DNA from: Cyanobacteria bacterium FACHB-63
GTDB taxonomy: Bacteria; Cyanobacteriota; Cyanobacteriia; Leptolyngbyales; Leptolyngbyaceae
NCBI GenBank assembly: GCA_014695255.1
Contig: JACJNX010000077.1
Coordinates: 1-64,000 of the forward strand
Direction: 5' to 3'
DNA length: 64,000 bases
Every line of letters starts with the position of its first letter. The stretch's first letter is position 1. The notes below the pieces were generated by a model that was given only the letters and a program-made list of their open reading frames with translations, made no database searches and was not told the origin of the DNA. This document shows, piece by piece, positions 57,101 to 64,000 of the stretch. The position numbers were made by a program, and so were the translations under genes.

Positions 57101-60100
57101 TTGAACCCACAGAACGCTTTATTGTGCGGCTCGAAGATCCCATCAACGCCGATCTTGCCACTTCTGCAACCGATGGACTCGGCGTTCTAACCAACGACGA
57201 TGCAGCCCCCCAACTCTCGATCGTGTCTCGCACCGGAACGCAAGCCGAAGGCAACAGCGGCAAGACTGCATTTGAATTTGTCGTATCGCTCAACAATCCC
57301 AGCAGCGAAGAGATTCGCGTCAACTATGCGACGATCGACGGCACGGCTTCAAGTTCAGACTACGAAGCGGCAAATGGGACGCTGATTTTCGCACCCGGAG
57401 AAGAACAAAAAACGATCACGGTGAATGTACTGGGAGACACCGTGCTGGAGCCAGAAGAAAGCTTCTTCGTGCGCTTAAGCAATCCCACCAACACCACCAT
57501 TTCCGGCAGCAACGAAGCGCGAGGCACGATTCTCAACGACGATCAAGCCATTCGTCCAACCATTCAGATTGAGGATGTGATTGCCAGCGAAGGCAGCGCA
57601 GATACGACCTATACCTTCAAAGTCAAACTCTCACAGGCAACCACCAATCAAGTCAGCGTCCAATACCGCACTCAGGATGACACCGCCACGATCGCCGATA
57701 ACGATTACATTGGCATCACCACGCCAGGGACTCTCACTTTTGCGCCTGGTGAAGTGGAGAAACAATTCTCAGTTGTCGTTCGCGGCGACACGAAATTTGA
57801 GCCGAATGAAACCTTCTTTGCCGAGCTACTCAATCCCACGAATGCAGACTTGTCCTCGGTCAATCGAGCGCGAGGCGTAATTAACAACGATGATGCTCGA
57901 CCGACGATCGGTATCGGTAACGTTGTGGTTTCAGAAGGCAATGTCGAGGGCGGTTTCACAAACGCAACGTTTACCGTTTCGCTATCAAACTCCAGCAGTG
58001 AAGCGATCAGCGTCAACTACACAACCGTTGATGGAACCGCACAAGCAGCCGACAACGATTATGAAACCGCAGCAGGAAAACTGACGTTTGCGCCCGGAGT
58101 CACCAGCCAGCAAATTACGGTTCGAGTCCGAGGCGATCGTAAATTTGAACCTGATGAATCCTTCTCAATCCAACTTTCATCGCCGACGAACGCTGACTTG
58201 TTCACTGCTGCTAATCAAGGGATCGGAACCATTCTCGGCGATGACTTCCGACCAACGATGTCGATCGATGATGCCACCCCAGTTTTAGAAGGCAACGTAG
58301 GCGCAACTCCAGTTCGTTTCACCGTTCGCCTGTCTAATCCCAGCAGCGAAGTTGTCACCACAAAATACGCCACTAAGAACGGAACTGCAAATAGTACCGA
58401 CTACGCTGGCGTTACCACCCCGACCACACTCACGTTTGCACCGGGACAAACAGAACAGACCATCACGGTGCAAGCGATCGGCGATGCAGTTTATGAACTC
58501 GATGAAGCCTTCACGGTTGAACTCAGCGATTCATCAAACGCCCAAATCACAGACGGTAGCGCCACTGCAACCATTCAGAACGATGATCCACTGCCGAAAC
58601 TGTCGATCGCAGCCGTAGAAACCAGCAAACCCGAAGGGAACAGCGGCATTACGCCGTTTACGTTTGAAGTGAGTCTAAGCGAAGCAAGCCCCACTCCGAT
58701 CACCGTAAATTACACCACGGTAGATGGAAGCGCGACCCTTGCAAACAACGATTACGTAAGAGCTTCAGACACACTCACGTTTGCACCCGGCGAAACGAAA
58801 AAAACCGTTATCGTCAATATCTTAGGAGATGCGCTATTTGAAGGAAATGAAACGTTTCAGGTTTCACTCAGTAATCCAACAAATGCCATCCTTCAAACCA
58901 ATGTCGCCACCGCCACGATCGCAGAAGACGACACCCCACCGACCCTGAATAACAATAGCCCTTACGACATCTTCTGGCGGAATCAATTCACAGGGCAGAA
59001 TCTACTGTGGCAGCCTGCGGGATCGCTGCTCGATCGAGAAGTCCCCTTGATGACCATTCCTGATCCCCGCTGGAGAGTGGTGGGAACGGCTGACTTTAAC
59101 GGGGATGGCGCGGGCGATTTGCTCTGGCGAAACAGCACCACCGGAGAAAACGCAATCTGGTGTATGAATGCTGATCTCACGGTTCAAGGAAGCTTTCTGC
59201 CCTCTGTGATGGGAGCCTGGCAAATTGTAGGCATTGGCGACTTTAACCGAGATCGCAAAGCCGACATCCTCTGGCGCAATCCGCAAACGGGTGAAAACGG
59301 CATCTGGTTTATGCGCGATACCACGCTCAGCACGACCGCTTTCACCTTCAGAGTCAACGACCCAAGTTGGAGCGTCTCACAGGTGGCTGATCTCAATAAC
59401 GATGGCAGCGCGGATATTGTCTGGACAAACTCCAGCAGCGGTGAAGTTGGACTCTGGCTGATGGACGGAGCGACGATTAAGGAAGCTCGCTTAGAAAAGG
59501 TTTCAGATTTAGCGTGGCGAATTGCCGCCACAGGCGATATCAACCGCGATGGCTTTGTTGATTTGCTCTGGCGCAACGAGCGCACCGGCGAAAATGGCGT
59601 TTGGCTGATGCGGAACGGTCAGTTTGAGCGCAGCATCTTCCTCCCGCCGGTCGCCGCAACCAATTGGCACATCGAAAGCCTGTTCGATTTCAACGGCGAT
59701 CAAAGCCTCGATATTCTTTGGCGCAATCGCACCACGCAAGAAACGGTCGTCTGGTTCCTCAACGAAGATCGAGTGGGAACCACAGCAAATCTTCCGAACC
59801 TGCCCGATCGTAACTGGTCAATTCAAGCTGTCAACCGCTTCAGCAATCAAAGCAAGGGTGAGATTCTGCTGCGGAACTCCCAAACCGGAGAAAATCGAGT
59901 CTGGCGGATTAATCTCGACTGGTTCGATCGTTCCACCGTCTTAGATCCACAATTTGATCGCGATTGGGAAGTTCAGGGGACAGCAGACTTCGATCGTAAC
60001 CGCAGCGCAGATATTCTCTGGCGCAATTTACGGACTCGCGAACTCTCGGTCTGGCTGACTCAGAACGGTCAAGTCCGCGACAAAATTACAATTGCCGACG

Positions 60101-60738
60101 GATTCGAGATTCCGATCGACTGGGTGATTCAAGGCATCGGTGACTTCAGCGGTGATGGTAGTCCTGACTTTATCTGGCGCAATCGTCGCACCGGAGAGAC
60201 GGCAATGTGGCTGATCAATGGCACTCAAGTTACCTCTAAATTCTTCTTACCCAGCGCTGATCCCGCTTGGCAAATTCAGGGTGTGGTGGATATGAATGCT
60301 GACCTCAATCTAGATTTAATCTGGCGCAATTCGACTACTGGGGAAGCTGGGCTGTGGCTGTTCGATCGCACGAGTATTACTCGTCGCATTCTGCTTCCCA
60401 CAGTCGATCCCGCCTGGCAGATTAAAGGTTTCGCTGACTTTAACCGCGATGGTCAAACGGATTTAGTCTGGCGGAACAATAGCACCGGAGAAACCGCGCT
60501 CTGGTTTATGAATGGAGCACAGTTCAAGGGTCAGTTTCTGCTAACGGTAGCAACGAACTGGGATATCGTCGGGGTCGGTGACTTTAACCGGGATAACCAG
60601 TTCGATCTGCTGTGGCGCGATCGTGCGACAGGCGCGAATGCGGTGTGGTATTTGGTCAATGGTTCGACTGCCTTTGCGACGTTCATTCCGTCTCTGTCGG
60701 ATATCGGTTGGCAAGTGGAAGGCGTTGACGACTTCTAA
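51178..60738 (+). CDS. Giant multidomain protein: DUF4347, TolB-like propeller repeats, Calx-beta repeats, FG-GAP/VCBS repeats
   Basis: A 3,186-residue protein. Residues about 42-206: DUF4347, with LHLVSHGG (His97) and ILIYGCDVAEG (Cys140). About 211-1198: some sixteen repeats with cores like SGDGRYVVFTS and DVFLWDR, a TolB/WD40-like propeller array. About 1200-2588: eleven clear and one weak Calx-beta domain (YATxDGTA, FAPGExxKTITV, ENDD-type ends) that bind calcium and stiffen adhesins. About 2595-3186: twelve FG-GAP/VCBS-like repeats (GDFNRDGxxDLLWRNxxTGE) like integrin blades. No signal peptide; related proteins are thought to leave by type I secretion. Probably a surface adhesin or matrix protein. 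Start: GGAG 6 nt before ATG 51178. Confidence 0.9.
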   Translation: MEFAGLPSWNRSLSPEIGTTSPIAVPRNYLNQFSQLHNRASSLVVIDPTVPNYQQLVAGIQPDTNVLILDPAQDAIAQITQALLGQTGISSLHLVSHGGSGAIQLGETWLDRTALDRYQSNFQQWAESLTEDADILIYGCDVAEGDAGRSFINQFSQLTGADISASDDRTGNAALNGDWTLEVNTGDIGSQLAFNAETRSNYAAILPVDLISVGNPTLAKGSVGLESIGRNSVSGDGRYVVFTSRATLSANDANGATDVFLYDRQADTVTIVSRNATNTGSAAGASLNPVISYDGSTVAFVSNANDLVDSMTSNTTQANNIFVWERSTGNITLVSRGADGASGLFDSSAPSISDDGSRIAFQTQAQLLGSDSSSVPDVYVWDRSTSALTHISSNRTGLFSSTEGAESPVISGDGNYVAFTSLYSNLSFGDANTSQDVFLWQQSDNTLYNLTMNPQIAGNADSRNPVISRDGKRVAFTSDASNFAPDTNSVSDVFVWTRSGFNEFGAPQGSLQLVSINSAGNDSGDSAQGFGNNPGSQNPVISRNGDAIAFTSSSTNLVAADTNDKIDVFVRNLVSNQTVLVSRGANGIGNGDSGNQSLSEDGTRIAFTSDATNLVAGDTNAQQDVFVRDISTGKPDSEKTFLISRTPAGTVGDNASGTASSEGFSSMSVPVISGDGNIVAFVSLAKNLNAEDTNALPDGFVIPVTSGNATLISRRSDNPDLASRTGSGSSTIAPQSLSADGRYIVFTSTAPEIVDGDTNGVSDVFLRDRQTGTTTLISKGATIANGASGNALISADGRYVVFTSAANNLVGGDNNNAIDIFWVDRQTSQLRLVSRAVGGANSANAESVNPVLSANGLFVAFTSTASNLVNSDTNNQQDVFLWNSQDNSIAIVSRGSAESDGASEQPVISADGRYVAFVSAATNLVSGDTTAQRNVFVWDRQTNAVTLVSRATGVNGAVSDGDSSQVSISQDGRTIAFTSTARNLTGTPDADGDEDVFVRNLDTNVTAHVSVTRSGGYSVSPEFSPLKASNPMISGDGKFVVFASDFEDLVDNDVNGVSDIFRRNLTTGVTELVSVNKEGTSSGNNASGADGGTGSGSGRGSLDPMISADGRLVIFNSFSSDLADGDANNALDAFVRDMNAGFTTLVSRIPSETNSGRGASFNPVLSGNGNYIAFNSLATDLTPRDLNSSADVFGLNLETTVSLTLDKPTIAENTPANTVQYKIRRNRTNGDLTVKLAIDPSSTAADGDYALTADPSLNLTRNGSEITIKLASGVAEGIITSSAIDDIEIELEETLDLNLIAAPEYAIADSLGIASLKITDNDVPILVSVSNITTDSTEGNTDEKEFTFQVKLLAPATTAPVTVRYATQTGTADATDFTAVSDTLTFNVGDPDTKTVTVRVKGDTQFEPDETFSLVLSDPSANARLATNSSATATIANDDTAPTITIAGADSITEGDTGTQAYTFTVSLSEASSTEVKVNYALRDLTTVSGTDYVAVPAGTLTFAPGVRTQTITVLINGDRLYEDNEQFQLELSNPVGAILPDEQKLKTGAITDNDTAPSITIETASQQAEGTSPYNFVVKLSEASGRPVTVKYDTIDGTATAGEDFTAASNTLTFAVGETEKTIEIPVTNDTKREQNETLSVKLTDATGATITTDTATATIGDDDPIPTVAITNMSQAEGNSGDTPLQFTVTLSNASDQEIVLNYETKDGTALASDSDYQSSSGTIKFAPGTTSQTITVNAKGDTKRERDETFSLELTTATPNLVTIPTTAIGVGTIQNDDTTLPTISVSPATVSEGGVLSFTVSLSDTSSDEIRVNFATSDGTATLSDSDYTRRTSETLIFAPNEQTKTITVQTTSDNKLEDDETIALTLANPVNATLAEAGSAIGTIRNDDQRPTIGIASTPLSEDNPQAAAYPFTIRLSNPTTQTVTVKYRTIDDTATVADNDYVTVQGTVTFNPGEVEKTITVKANSDRKFEPTERFIVRLEDPINADLATSATDGLGVLTNDDAAPQLSIVSRTGTQAEGNSGKTAFEFVVSLNNPSSEEIRVNYATIDGTASSSDYEAANGTLIFAPGEEQKTITVNVLGDTVLEPEESFFVRLSNPTNTTISGSNEARGTILNDDQAIRPTIQIEDVIASEGSADTTYTFKVKLSQATTNQVSVQYRTQDDTATIADNDYIGITTPGTLTFAPGEVEKQFSVVVRGDTKFEPNETFFAELLNPTNADLSSVNRARGVINNDDARPTIGIGNVVVSEGNVEGGFTNATFTVSLSNSSSEAISVNYTTVDGTAQAADNDYETAAGKLTFAPGVTSQQITVRVRGDRKFEPDESFSIQLSSPTNADLFTAANQGIGTILGDDFRPTMSIDDATPVLEGNVGATPVRFTVRLSNPSSEVVTTKYATKNGTANSTDYAGVTTPTTLTFAPGQTEQTITVQAIGDAVYELDEAFTVELSDSSNAQITDGSATATIQNDDPLPKLSIAAVETSKPEGNSGITPFTFEVSLSEASPTPITVNYTTVDGSATLANNDYVRASDTLTFAPGETKKTVIVNILGDALFEGNETFQVSLSNPTNAILQTNVATATIAEDDTPPTLNNNSPYDIFWRNQFTGQNLLWQPAGSLLDREVPLMTIPDPRWRVVGTADFNGDGAGDLLWRNSTTGENAIWCMNADLTVQGSFLPSVMGAWQIVGIGDFNRDRKADILWRNPQTGENGIWFMRDTTLSTTAFTFRVNDPSWSVSQVADLNNDGSADIVWTNSSSGEVGLWLMDGATIKEARLEKVSDLAWRIAATGDINRDGFVDLLWRNERTGENGVWLMRNGQFERSIFLPPVAATNWHIESLFDFNGDQSLDILWRNRTTQETVVWFLNEDRVGTTANLPNLPDRNWSIQAVNRFSNQSKGEILLRNSQTGENRVWRINLDWFDRSTVLDPQFDRDWEVQGTADFDRNRSADILWRNLRTRELSVWLTQNGQVRDKITIADGFEIPIDWVIQGIGDFSGDGSPDFIWRNRRTGETAMWLINGTQVTSKFFLPSADPAWQIQGVVDMNADLNLDLIWRNSTTGEAGLWLFDRTSITRRILLPTVDPAWQIKGFADFNRDGQTDLVWRNNSTGETALWFMNGAQFKGQFLLTVATNWDIVGVGDFNRDNQFDLLWRDRATGANAVWYLVNGSTAFATFIPSLSDIGWQVEGVDDF

Positions 60739-60788
60739 TCTGTGCTTCTTATGGTAAGATTTTCGCGTCTAATTGCGAGAATCAGATC

Positions 60789-61139
60789 ATGCGGGCAGAT
60801 ACGGAATTCGGTGGTACGACGGGATTAATGGATGTAGAAGCGGTACAAAAGACGCTCAATCGATCGCGAGCGTCGGTGTACCGCTATGCCAACACTGATC
60901 TAGAATTGCTGAATCCGCCGTTTGATCCAAAGCGCCTCAATCCAGAATTGCGCCAATCCCCCAACGATCCGCTGATGTTTCACTCGAATGAAGTCGCGCG
61001 GTTTGCCAAAGAGGTGCTGAAAATTAAGCAGGTGACGATCGAGATTCAAGATCCCCAACCAAACCGGACTCAGGAAGTGCTAGAGGCGATTTTAGTGGAG
61101 CTACAAAGTATTCATGCGTTATTGAAAGCGCGATCGTAG
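60789..61139 (+). CDS. Small HTH-like cyanobacterial protein
   Basis: A 116-residue protein. Residues about 12-35 (GLMDVEAVQKTLNRSRASVYRY) look like a MerR/AlpA-type helix-turn-helix, and the middle (PNDPLMFHSNEVARFAKEVLK) like its second half. A C-terminal helix may dimerise. It is not fused to a recombinase, and no mobile-element genes adjoin it. DNA binding is inferred. It starts 50 nt after the giant gene; the gap contains GATTTTCGC and GCGAGAATC, an imperfect 9-bp dyad. Confidence 0.65.
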   Translation: MRADTEFGGTTGLMDVEAVQKTLNRSRASVYRYANTDLELLNPPFDPKRLNPELRQSPNDPLMFHSNEVARFAKEVLKIKQVTIEIQDPQPNRTQEVLEAILVELQSIHALLKARS

Positions 61140-61142
61140 CGG

Positions 61143-62051
61143 TTAATTTTTTCTAGTTTTGTCGAGGGTTTCTTCTTTGACCAAAACGGCGTGGCTCGAA
61201 GGCTCGATCGGTCTTCCCCGGTATTTAGAATAAACCTGCGTGAATTCTGCACCTAGCAGCAGAATTTGCGCGGAGTAAAACACCCAAAGCAACACAACGA
61301 CCAACGATCCCGCCGCACCGTAGGTTGAACCAATGCTACTGTTACCGAGATAAAGACCAATCAAGAATTTACCAATGTTAAACAGCAAAGCGGTGACAGC
61401 AGATCCAACCCAAAGATTCTTCCACGGAACCTTTACATCTGGTAAAAACTTATAGATTGCTGCAAACAATAGCGTGGTTAACGCAAATGTGATCACAAAA
61501 TTAAGCACTTGTCCAACGTGAAGCGCCTCAGGAAGAAGACCACCAAAATAAGCGCTTACGCCTGAGAATAATGCTGACAATATTAACGAAACCAGCAGTA
61601 GAAATCCAATCACTAATACCATCGCGAAAGACAGAAATCGAGCTTGAACAAAGCTCTTTACGGCTCGTCCCGGTTTCGGTTTGACTTCCCAAATTGTGTT
61701 TAATGCAGTTTGCAACTGTCCGAATACACCCGACGCGCCGAAAATCAGAACTCCGATCCCGATCAGTGTTGCAATGCCTCCACCCGATCCGGGTCTACTC
61801 GCGTTCTGAATCATCGATTGAATAAATTCTGCACCTTGCCTGCCAACTAGCCCCTGAATTTGCCGCACGATCTCACCTTGCGCGGCTTCTTCACCATAAA
61901 CCGCACCAACGATCGCGATCGCAATAATCAACAACGGCGCTAACGAAAACATGGTGTAATACGCCAATGCTGCTGCAAGTAATGGCACATTATCTTCATT
62001 CCATTCGGTGATGGTATCGCGCACCAAACGCACAATCGTTTTAAATCTCAT
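61143..62051 (-). CDS. YihY/BrkB-family membrane protein
   Basis: A 302-residue polytopic protein with about six membrane helices. Marks: DNVPLLAAALAYYTMFSLAPLLIIAIA at 20-46, FGQLQTALNTIWEVKPKPGR, FLPDVKVPWKNLWVGSAVTALLF and STYGAAGSLVVVLLWVFYSAQI. Often called ribonuclease BN in old annotation, which is wrong; the role is likely transport or lipid handling. The C-terminus is cytosolic and charged. Convergent with the HTH-like gene, 3 nt apart. Confidence 0.9.
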   Translation of the reverse strand: MRFKTIVRLVRDTITEWNEDNVPLLAAALAYYTMFSLAPLLIIAIAIVGAVYGEEAAQGEIVRQIQGLVGRQGAEFIQSMIQNASRPGSGGGIATLIGIGVLIFGASGVFGQLQTALNTIWEVKPKPGRAVKSFVQARFLSFAMVLVIGFLLLVSLILSALFSGVSAYFGGLLPEALHVGQVLNFVITFALTTLLFAAIYKFLPDVKVPWKNLWVGSAVTALLFNIGKFLIGLYLGNSSIGSTYGAAGSLVVVLLWVFYSAQILLLGAEFTQVYSKYRGRPIEPSSHAVLVKEETLDKTRKN

Positions 62052-62360
62052 CGCCGTAGAGTATAAGTTTTTAGAATAGCCTCAACAGCAAGACCCTACT
62101 GCGAAATCCGATCGTACGTCATCGCTCACAAGTGAGAAGGAGCTTCTGTCTTTTGAGGGAGGGACGATCGCGAAATTTGTCCAGCTTGTGCACCCTGCAA
62201 ATCTAACTTCAGAGCGGTACCCGCACAATCATTTCCCTGTTAATTTAAGCACATGAAATATAGCTCTGAGAAATCAGATTTGAAACATCGAAGTGATTGT
62301 TTCTAGAAATCTTGGGGTGAAGCTACTATTTTCAATCGATTAATCACTAAGGAGATTACT
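62052..62360. other. Intergenic stretch (309 bp) between divergent BrkB and GlsB-like genes
   Basis: It holds two promoters at least. Visible: a 10-bp palindrome TTTCTAGAAA (62300-62309), a TACTAT that could be a -10 box (62324-62329), and the ribosome site AAGGAG (62349-62354) before ATG 62361. No protein-like frame or tRNA seen. Confidence 0.5.
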
Positions 62361-62630
62361 ATGAACATTCTAGCGTGGGTTGTTTTAGGATTATTGGCAG
62401 GCGCGATCGCAAAAGCAATTTATCCCGGACATCAAGGCGGCGGATTTCTCGGGACTATGATCTTGGGAATTGTCGGTGCATTCATCGGTGGCACATTGGC
62501 GACGCTGCTTGAAACGGGAACGCTGGCAATTGGCGCAACCTCATTAAGCATTCCAGGTATCTTTGTTGCTGTATTGGGCGCAATTTTGGCAATCTTCATC
62601 TACAACAAACTGTCTCGTCGGGCTTACTAG
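62361..62630 (+). CDS. GlsB/YeaQ/YmgE-family stress membrane protein
   Basis: An 89-residue protein with three hydrophobic helices and glycine-zipper motifs: WVVLGLLAGAIAKAIYPG, GGGFLGTMILGIVGAFIGG and GIFVAVLGAILAIFIYNKL. The family (transglycosylase-associated) is induced by stress in many bacteria, with no proven activity. The start is fixed by AAGGAG 6 nt before ATG 62361. A strong terminator follows. Confidence 0.9.
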   Translation: MNILAWVVLGLLAGAIAKAIYPGHQGGGFLGTMILGIVGAFIGGTLATLLETGTLAIGATSLSIPGIFVAVLGAILAIFIYNKLSRRAY

Positions 62631-62671
62631 AGCGATTCGCGTTTTGGTTCAGATTGTGGTCATGTCAGTCG

Positions 62672-62707
62672 AACGGTGATTTGAAACAGTTCAAATCACC
62701 GTTTTTT
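62672..62707 (+). terminator. Strong rho-independent terminator after the GlsB-like gene
   Basis: AACGGTGATTTGAA (62672-62685) and TTCAAATCACCGTT (62690-62703) form a perfect 14-bp stem with loop ACAG, ending in a T tract. It lies 12 nt before the 3' end of the convergent kinase gene and could serve it too. Confidence 0.92.
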
Positions 62708-62719
62708 ATCAACGGCAGT

Positions 62720-64000
62720 TCATTGGACTAACCGCGAGACTGTCGCAACTAACTCAGATGGATTAATGGGTTTCGATAAGTGTCTCTGAAACCCAGCATT
62801 TAACACTTGGCGTTCATTGGCTTCCCCCGCATAGGCAGTCAGCGCGATCGCGCGCACTTGAGAAGCCGGAGCAGGTAGCTGAGTGCGGATCGATTCGATC
62901 AGCATATAGCCATCGATGTCTGGCATTCCGATATCGCTGACAAGCACATCAGGCTGAATCTGTAGAATCGATCGCAGCACTTCGCTTGCCGAGCATAATG
63001 TCACAGTTTCGGCACCGGCTTGCTCCAGCACAAAGGCAATAAAATCACGCGAATCAGGCTCATCGTCTACGACCACGATCTTCAACCCGCTCAGTGACGC
63101 TTCATCATCTGTTAACCGTCCATTCTCAGGGGTACTGTCTAACTGCATGGATTGCTTCAGGAGCGGCAACCGCACTATAAAGGTGGCTCCTTGATCTTCA
63201 CCTGCACTTTCAACCCTGACTGTCCCGCCGTGTGATTCGACCAGTTGCCGCACGATCGCAAGCCCTAACCCTAATCCCCCGAATTTGCGCGTGGTCGCTC
63301 CGTCTTCTTGACGAAAGTATTCAAACACATACGGTAGAAACTCTGGATGAATGCCTTTTCCGCTGTCTCGTACCTGCATCTGAGCATGTGTTCCAAACTG
63401 CTGTAACTCGATCTCGACTTGTCCCCCTTCCGGCGTGAACTTAATCGCGTTGGTCAGCAAGTTCCAGACCACTTGCTGAAGACGAGCCGAATCCCCCAGC
63501 ACTTGCCCCATCTCCAAATCCAGATGCGTTTGAATCTGAATTGATTTGGCTTCTGCCGCTAGCCGCACAGTTTCCAGCGCAGCACGAATAATCACCGCCA
63601 GATCGATCGGCACCGGATTGAGCTTGAGTTTACCTTGAAGAATCCGGGAAACATCGAGCAGATCTTCAATCAGTTGAACTTGTAGCTGGGCGTTGCGCTC
63701 GATCGTTTCTAGCGCATGAGCCGTTCTTTCAGCATCTAAGCGACCCTTGCGAAGCAGACTTGACCAGCCGAGAATTGGATTGAGCGGAGAGCGTAACTCA
63801 TGCGATAACACCGCCAAAAACTCGTCTTTGATGCGGTTGGCGGTTTCAGCTTGCTGCCGCGCCGCTTGCTCACTGACTAGAAGCTGTTCACGTTCTGCTT
63901 CTGCTTGCTTTTGTGTGGTGATGTCGCGTGACACCACTAACAGTTGCGACACCTGTCCTGCTGGATTTCGCACCGCAGAAACGATCACATCCCACCATCT
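62720..64000 (-). CDS. Hybrid histidine kinase (PAS-HisKA-HATPase-REC), 5' end beyond the window
   Basis: About 427 C-terminal residues are visible. The frame is open to the edge (codons for RWWD precede the GTG at 63988), so that GTG is not the start. Visible parts: the end of a PAS/PAC unit (LLVVSRDITTQKQAE), a coiled coil, HisKA with the phospho-His in FLAVLSHELRSPLNP, HATPase with FGGLGLGLAIV, and a receiver with Asp in VLVSDIGMPDIDG. The sensor part lies outside. Kinase and receiver closely resemble those of the protein at 14352-16079, so the two are paralogues. Confidence 0.9.
   Translation of the reverse strand, partial: RWWDVIVSAVRNPAGQVSQLLVVSRDITTQKQAEAEREQLLVSEQAARQQAETANRIKDEFLAVLSHELRSPLNPILGWSSLLRKGRLDAERTAHALETIERNAQLQVQLIEDLLDVSRILQGKLKLNPVPIDLAVIIRAALETVRLAAEAKSIQIQTHLDLEMGQVLGDSARLQQVVWNLLTNAIKFTPEGGQVEIELQQFGTHAQMQVRDSGKGIHPEFLPYVFEYFRQEDGATTRKFGGLGLGLAIVRQLVESHGGTVRVESAGEDQGATFIVRLPLLKQSMQLDSTPENGRLTDDEASLSGLKIVVVDDEPDSRDFIAFVLEQAGAETVTLCSASEVLRSILQIQPDVLVSDIGMPDIDGYMLIESIRTQLPAPASQVRAIALTAYAGEANERQVLNAGFQRHLSKPINPSELVATVSRLVQ

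Noticed and set aside
51800-60738. Dense periodic DNA repeats that could suggest a CRISPR or satellite array
   Set aside because: The period follows codons of one continuous reading frame and matches propeller, Calx-beta and FG-GAP protein repeats; there are no identical repeats with unique spacers.
61143-62051. Ribonuclease BN annotation for the BrkB-like gene
   Set aside because: The sequence is a polytopic membrane protein; true RNase BN/Z is a soluble metallo-beta-lactamase.

Overview
This window comes from a cyanobacterium, most likely a filamentous, non-heterocystous Leptolyngbya-like lineage; the genus is a guess. The evidence is the abundant HIP1-type octamer GCGATCGC and its CGATCG core, an OprB/SomA-type outer-membrane porin, a GH100 neutral invertase, DUF4347/Calx-beta giant proteins, Uma2 (DUF820) endonuclease, YlqD, and many hybrid histidine kinases including a cyanobacteriochrome-type GAF domain. 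No rRNA, tRNA, CRISPR array, prophage or intact insertion sequence was found.

Layout. 0-5 kb: 3' part of a porin gene, an Rrf2 regulator next to cysK, a J-domain protein, and an amidinotransferase of the arginine:glycine type. 5-12 kb: a degraded stretch with repeats, a small cupin, then an overlapping three-gene signalling operon (RsbQ/KAI2-like alpha/beta hydrolase, membrane hybrid kinase, hybrid kinase with a DXCF cyanobacteriochrome GAF). 12-20 kb: an AstE-like and a secreted M20 peptidase pair, a PAS hybrid kinase, 5-formyl-THF cyclo-ligase, a PGM1-type ATP-grasp ligase and a cytosolic M20 amidohydrolase. 20-24 kb: a second kinase tandem, on the minus strand, that looks paralogous to part of the first. 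24-36 kb: glpK, YlqD, acyl-ACP/CoA synthetase, Uma2, neutral invertase, a hicAB pair whose toxin carries a nonsense codon, a DCC thioredoxin-like protein, a DMT transporter and rsmI. 35-43 kb: PfkB kinase and CysQ-like phosphatase, an M23 peptidase facing a multi-SH3b protein, a methyltransferase, and a three-gene membrane/FAD operon. 43-51 kb: a PilP-like lipoprotein, a thioredoxin-reductase-like flavoprotein lacking the usual NADPH motifs, STAS, DedA, a CbpA-like J-protein, a peroxiredoxin, and a DOMON/sugar-kinase pair. 51-61 kb: one giant gene of about 3,190 codons. 61-64 kb: a small HTH-like protein, BrkB, a GlsB-type membrane protein and a truncated hybrid kinase.

Themes. The window is rich in signal transduction (six sensor kinases, four of them in two adjacent tandems), envelope and surface proteins, and amidohydrolase/ligase enzymes of peptide-like metabolites. 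The most interesting items are the hydrolase-kinase-photoreceptor operon at 5.9-11.7 kb, the NADPH-motif-less thioredoxin-reductase-like protein at 43.9 kb, the inactivated hicA, and the mosaic giant protein with a caspase-like His/Cys pair in its DUF4347 head.
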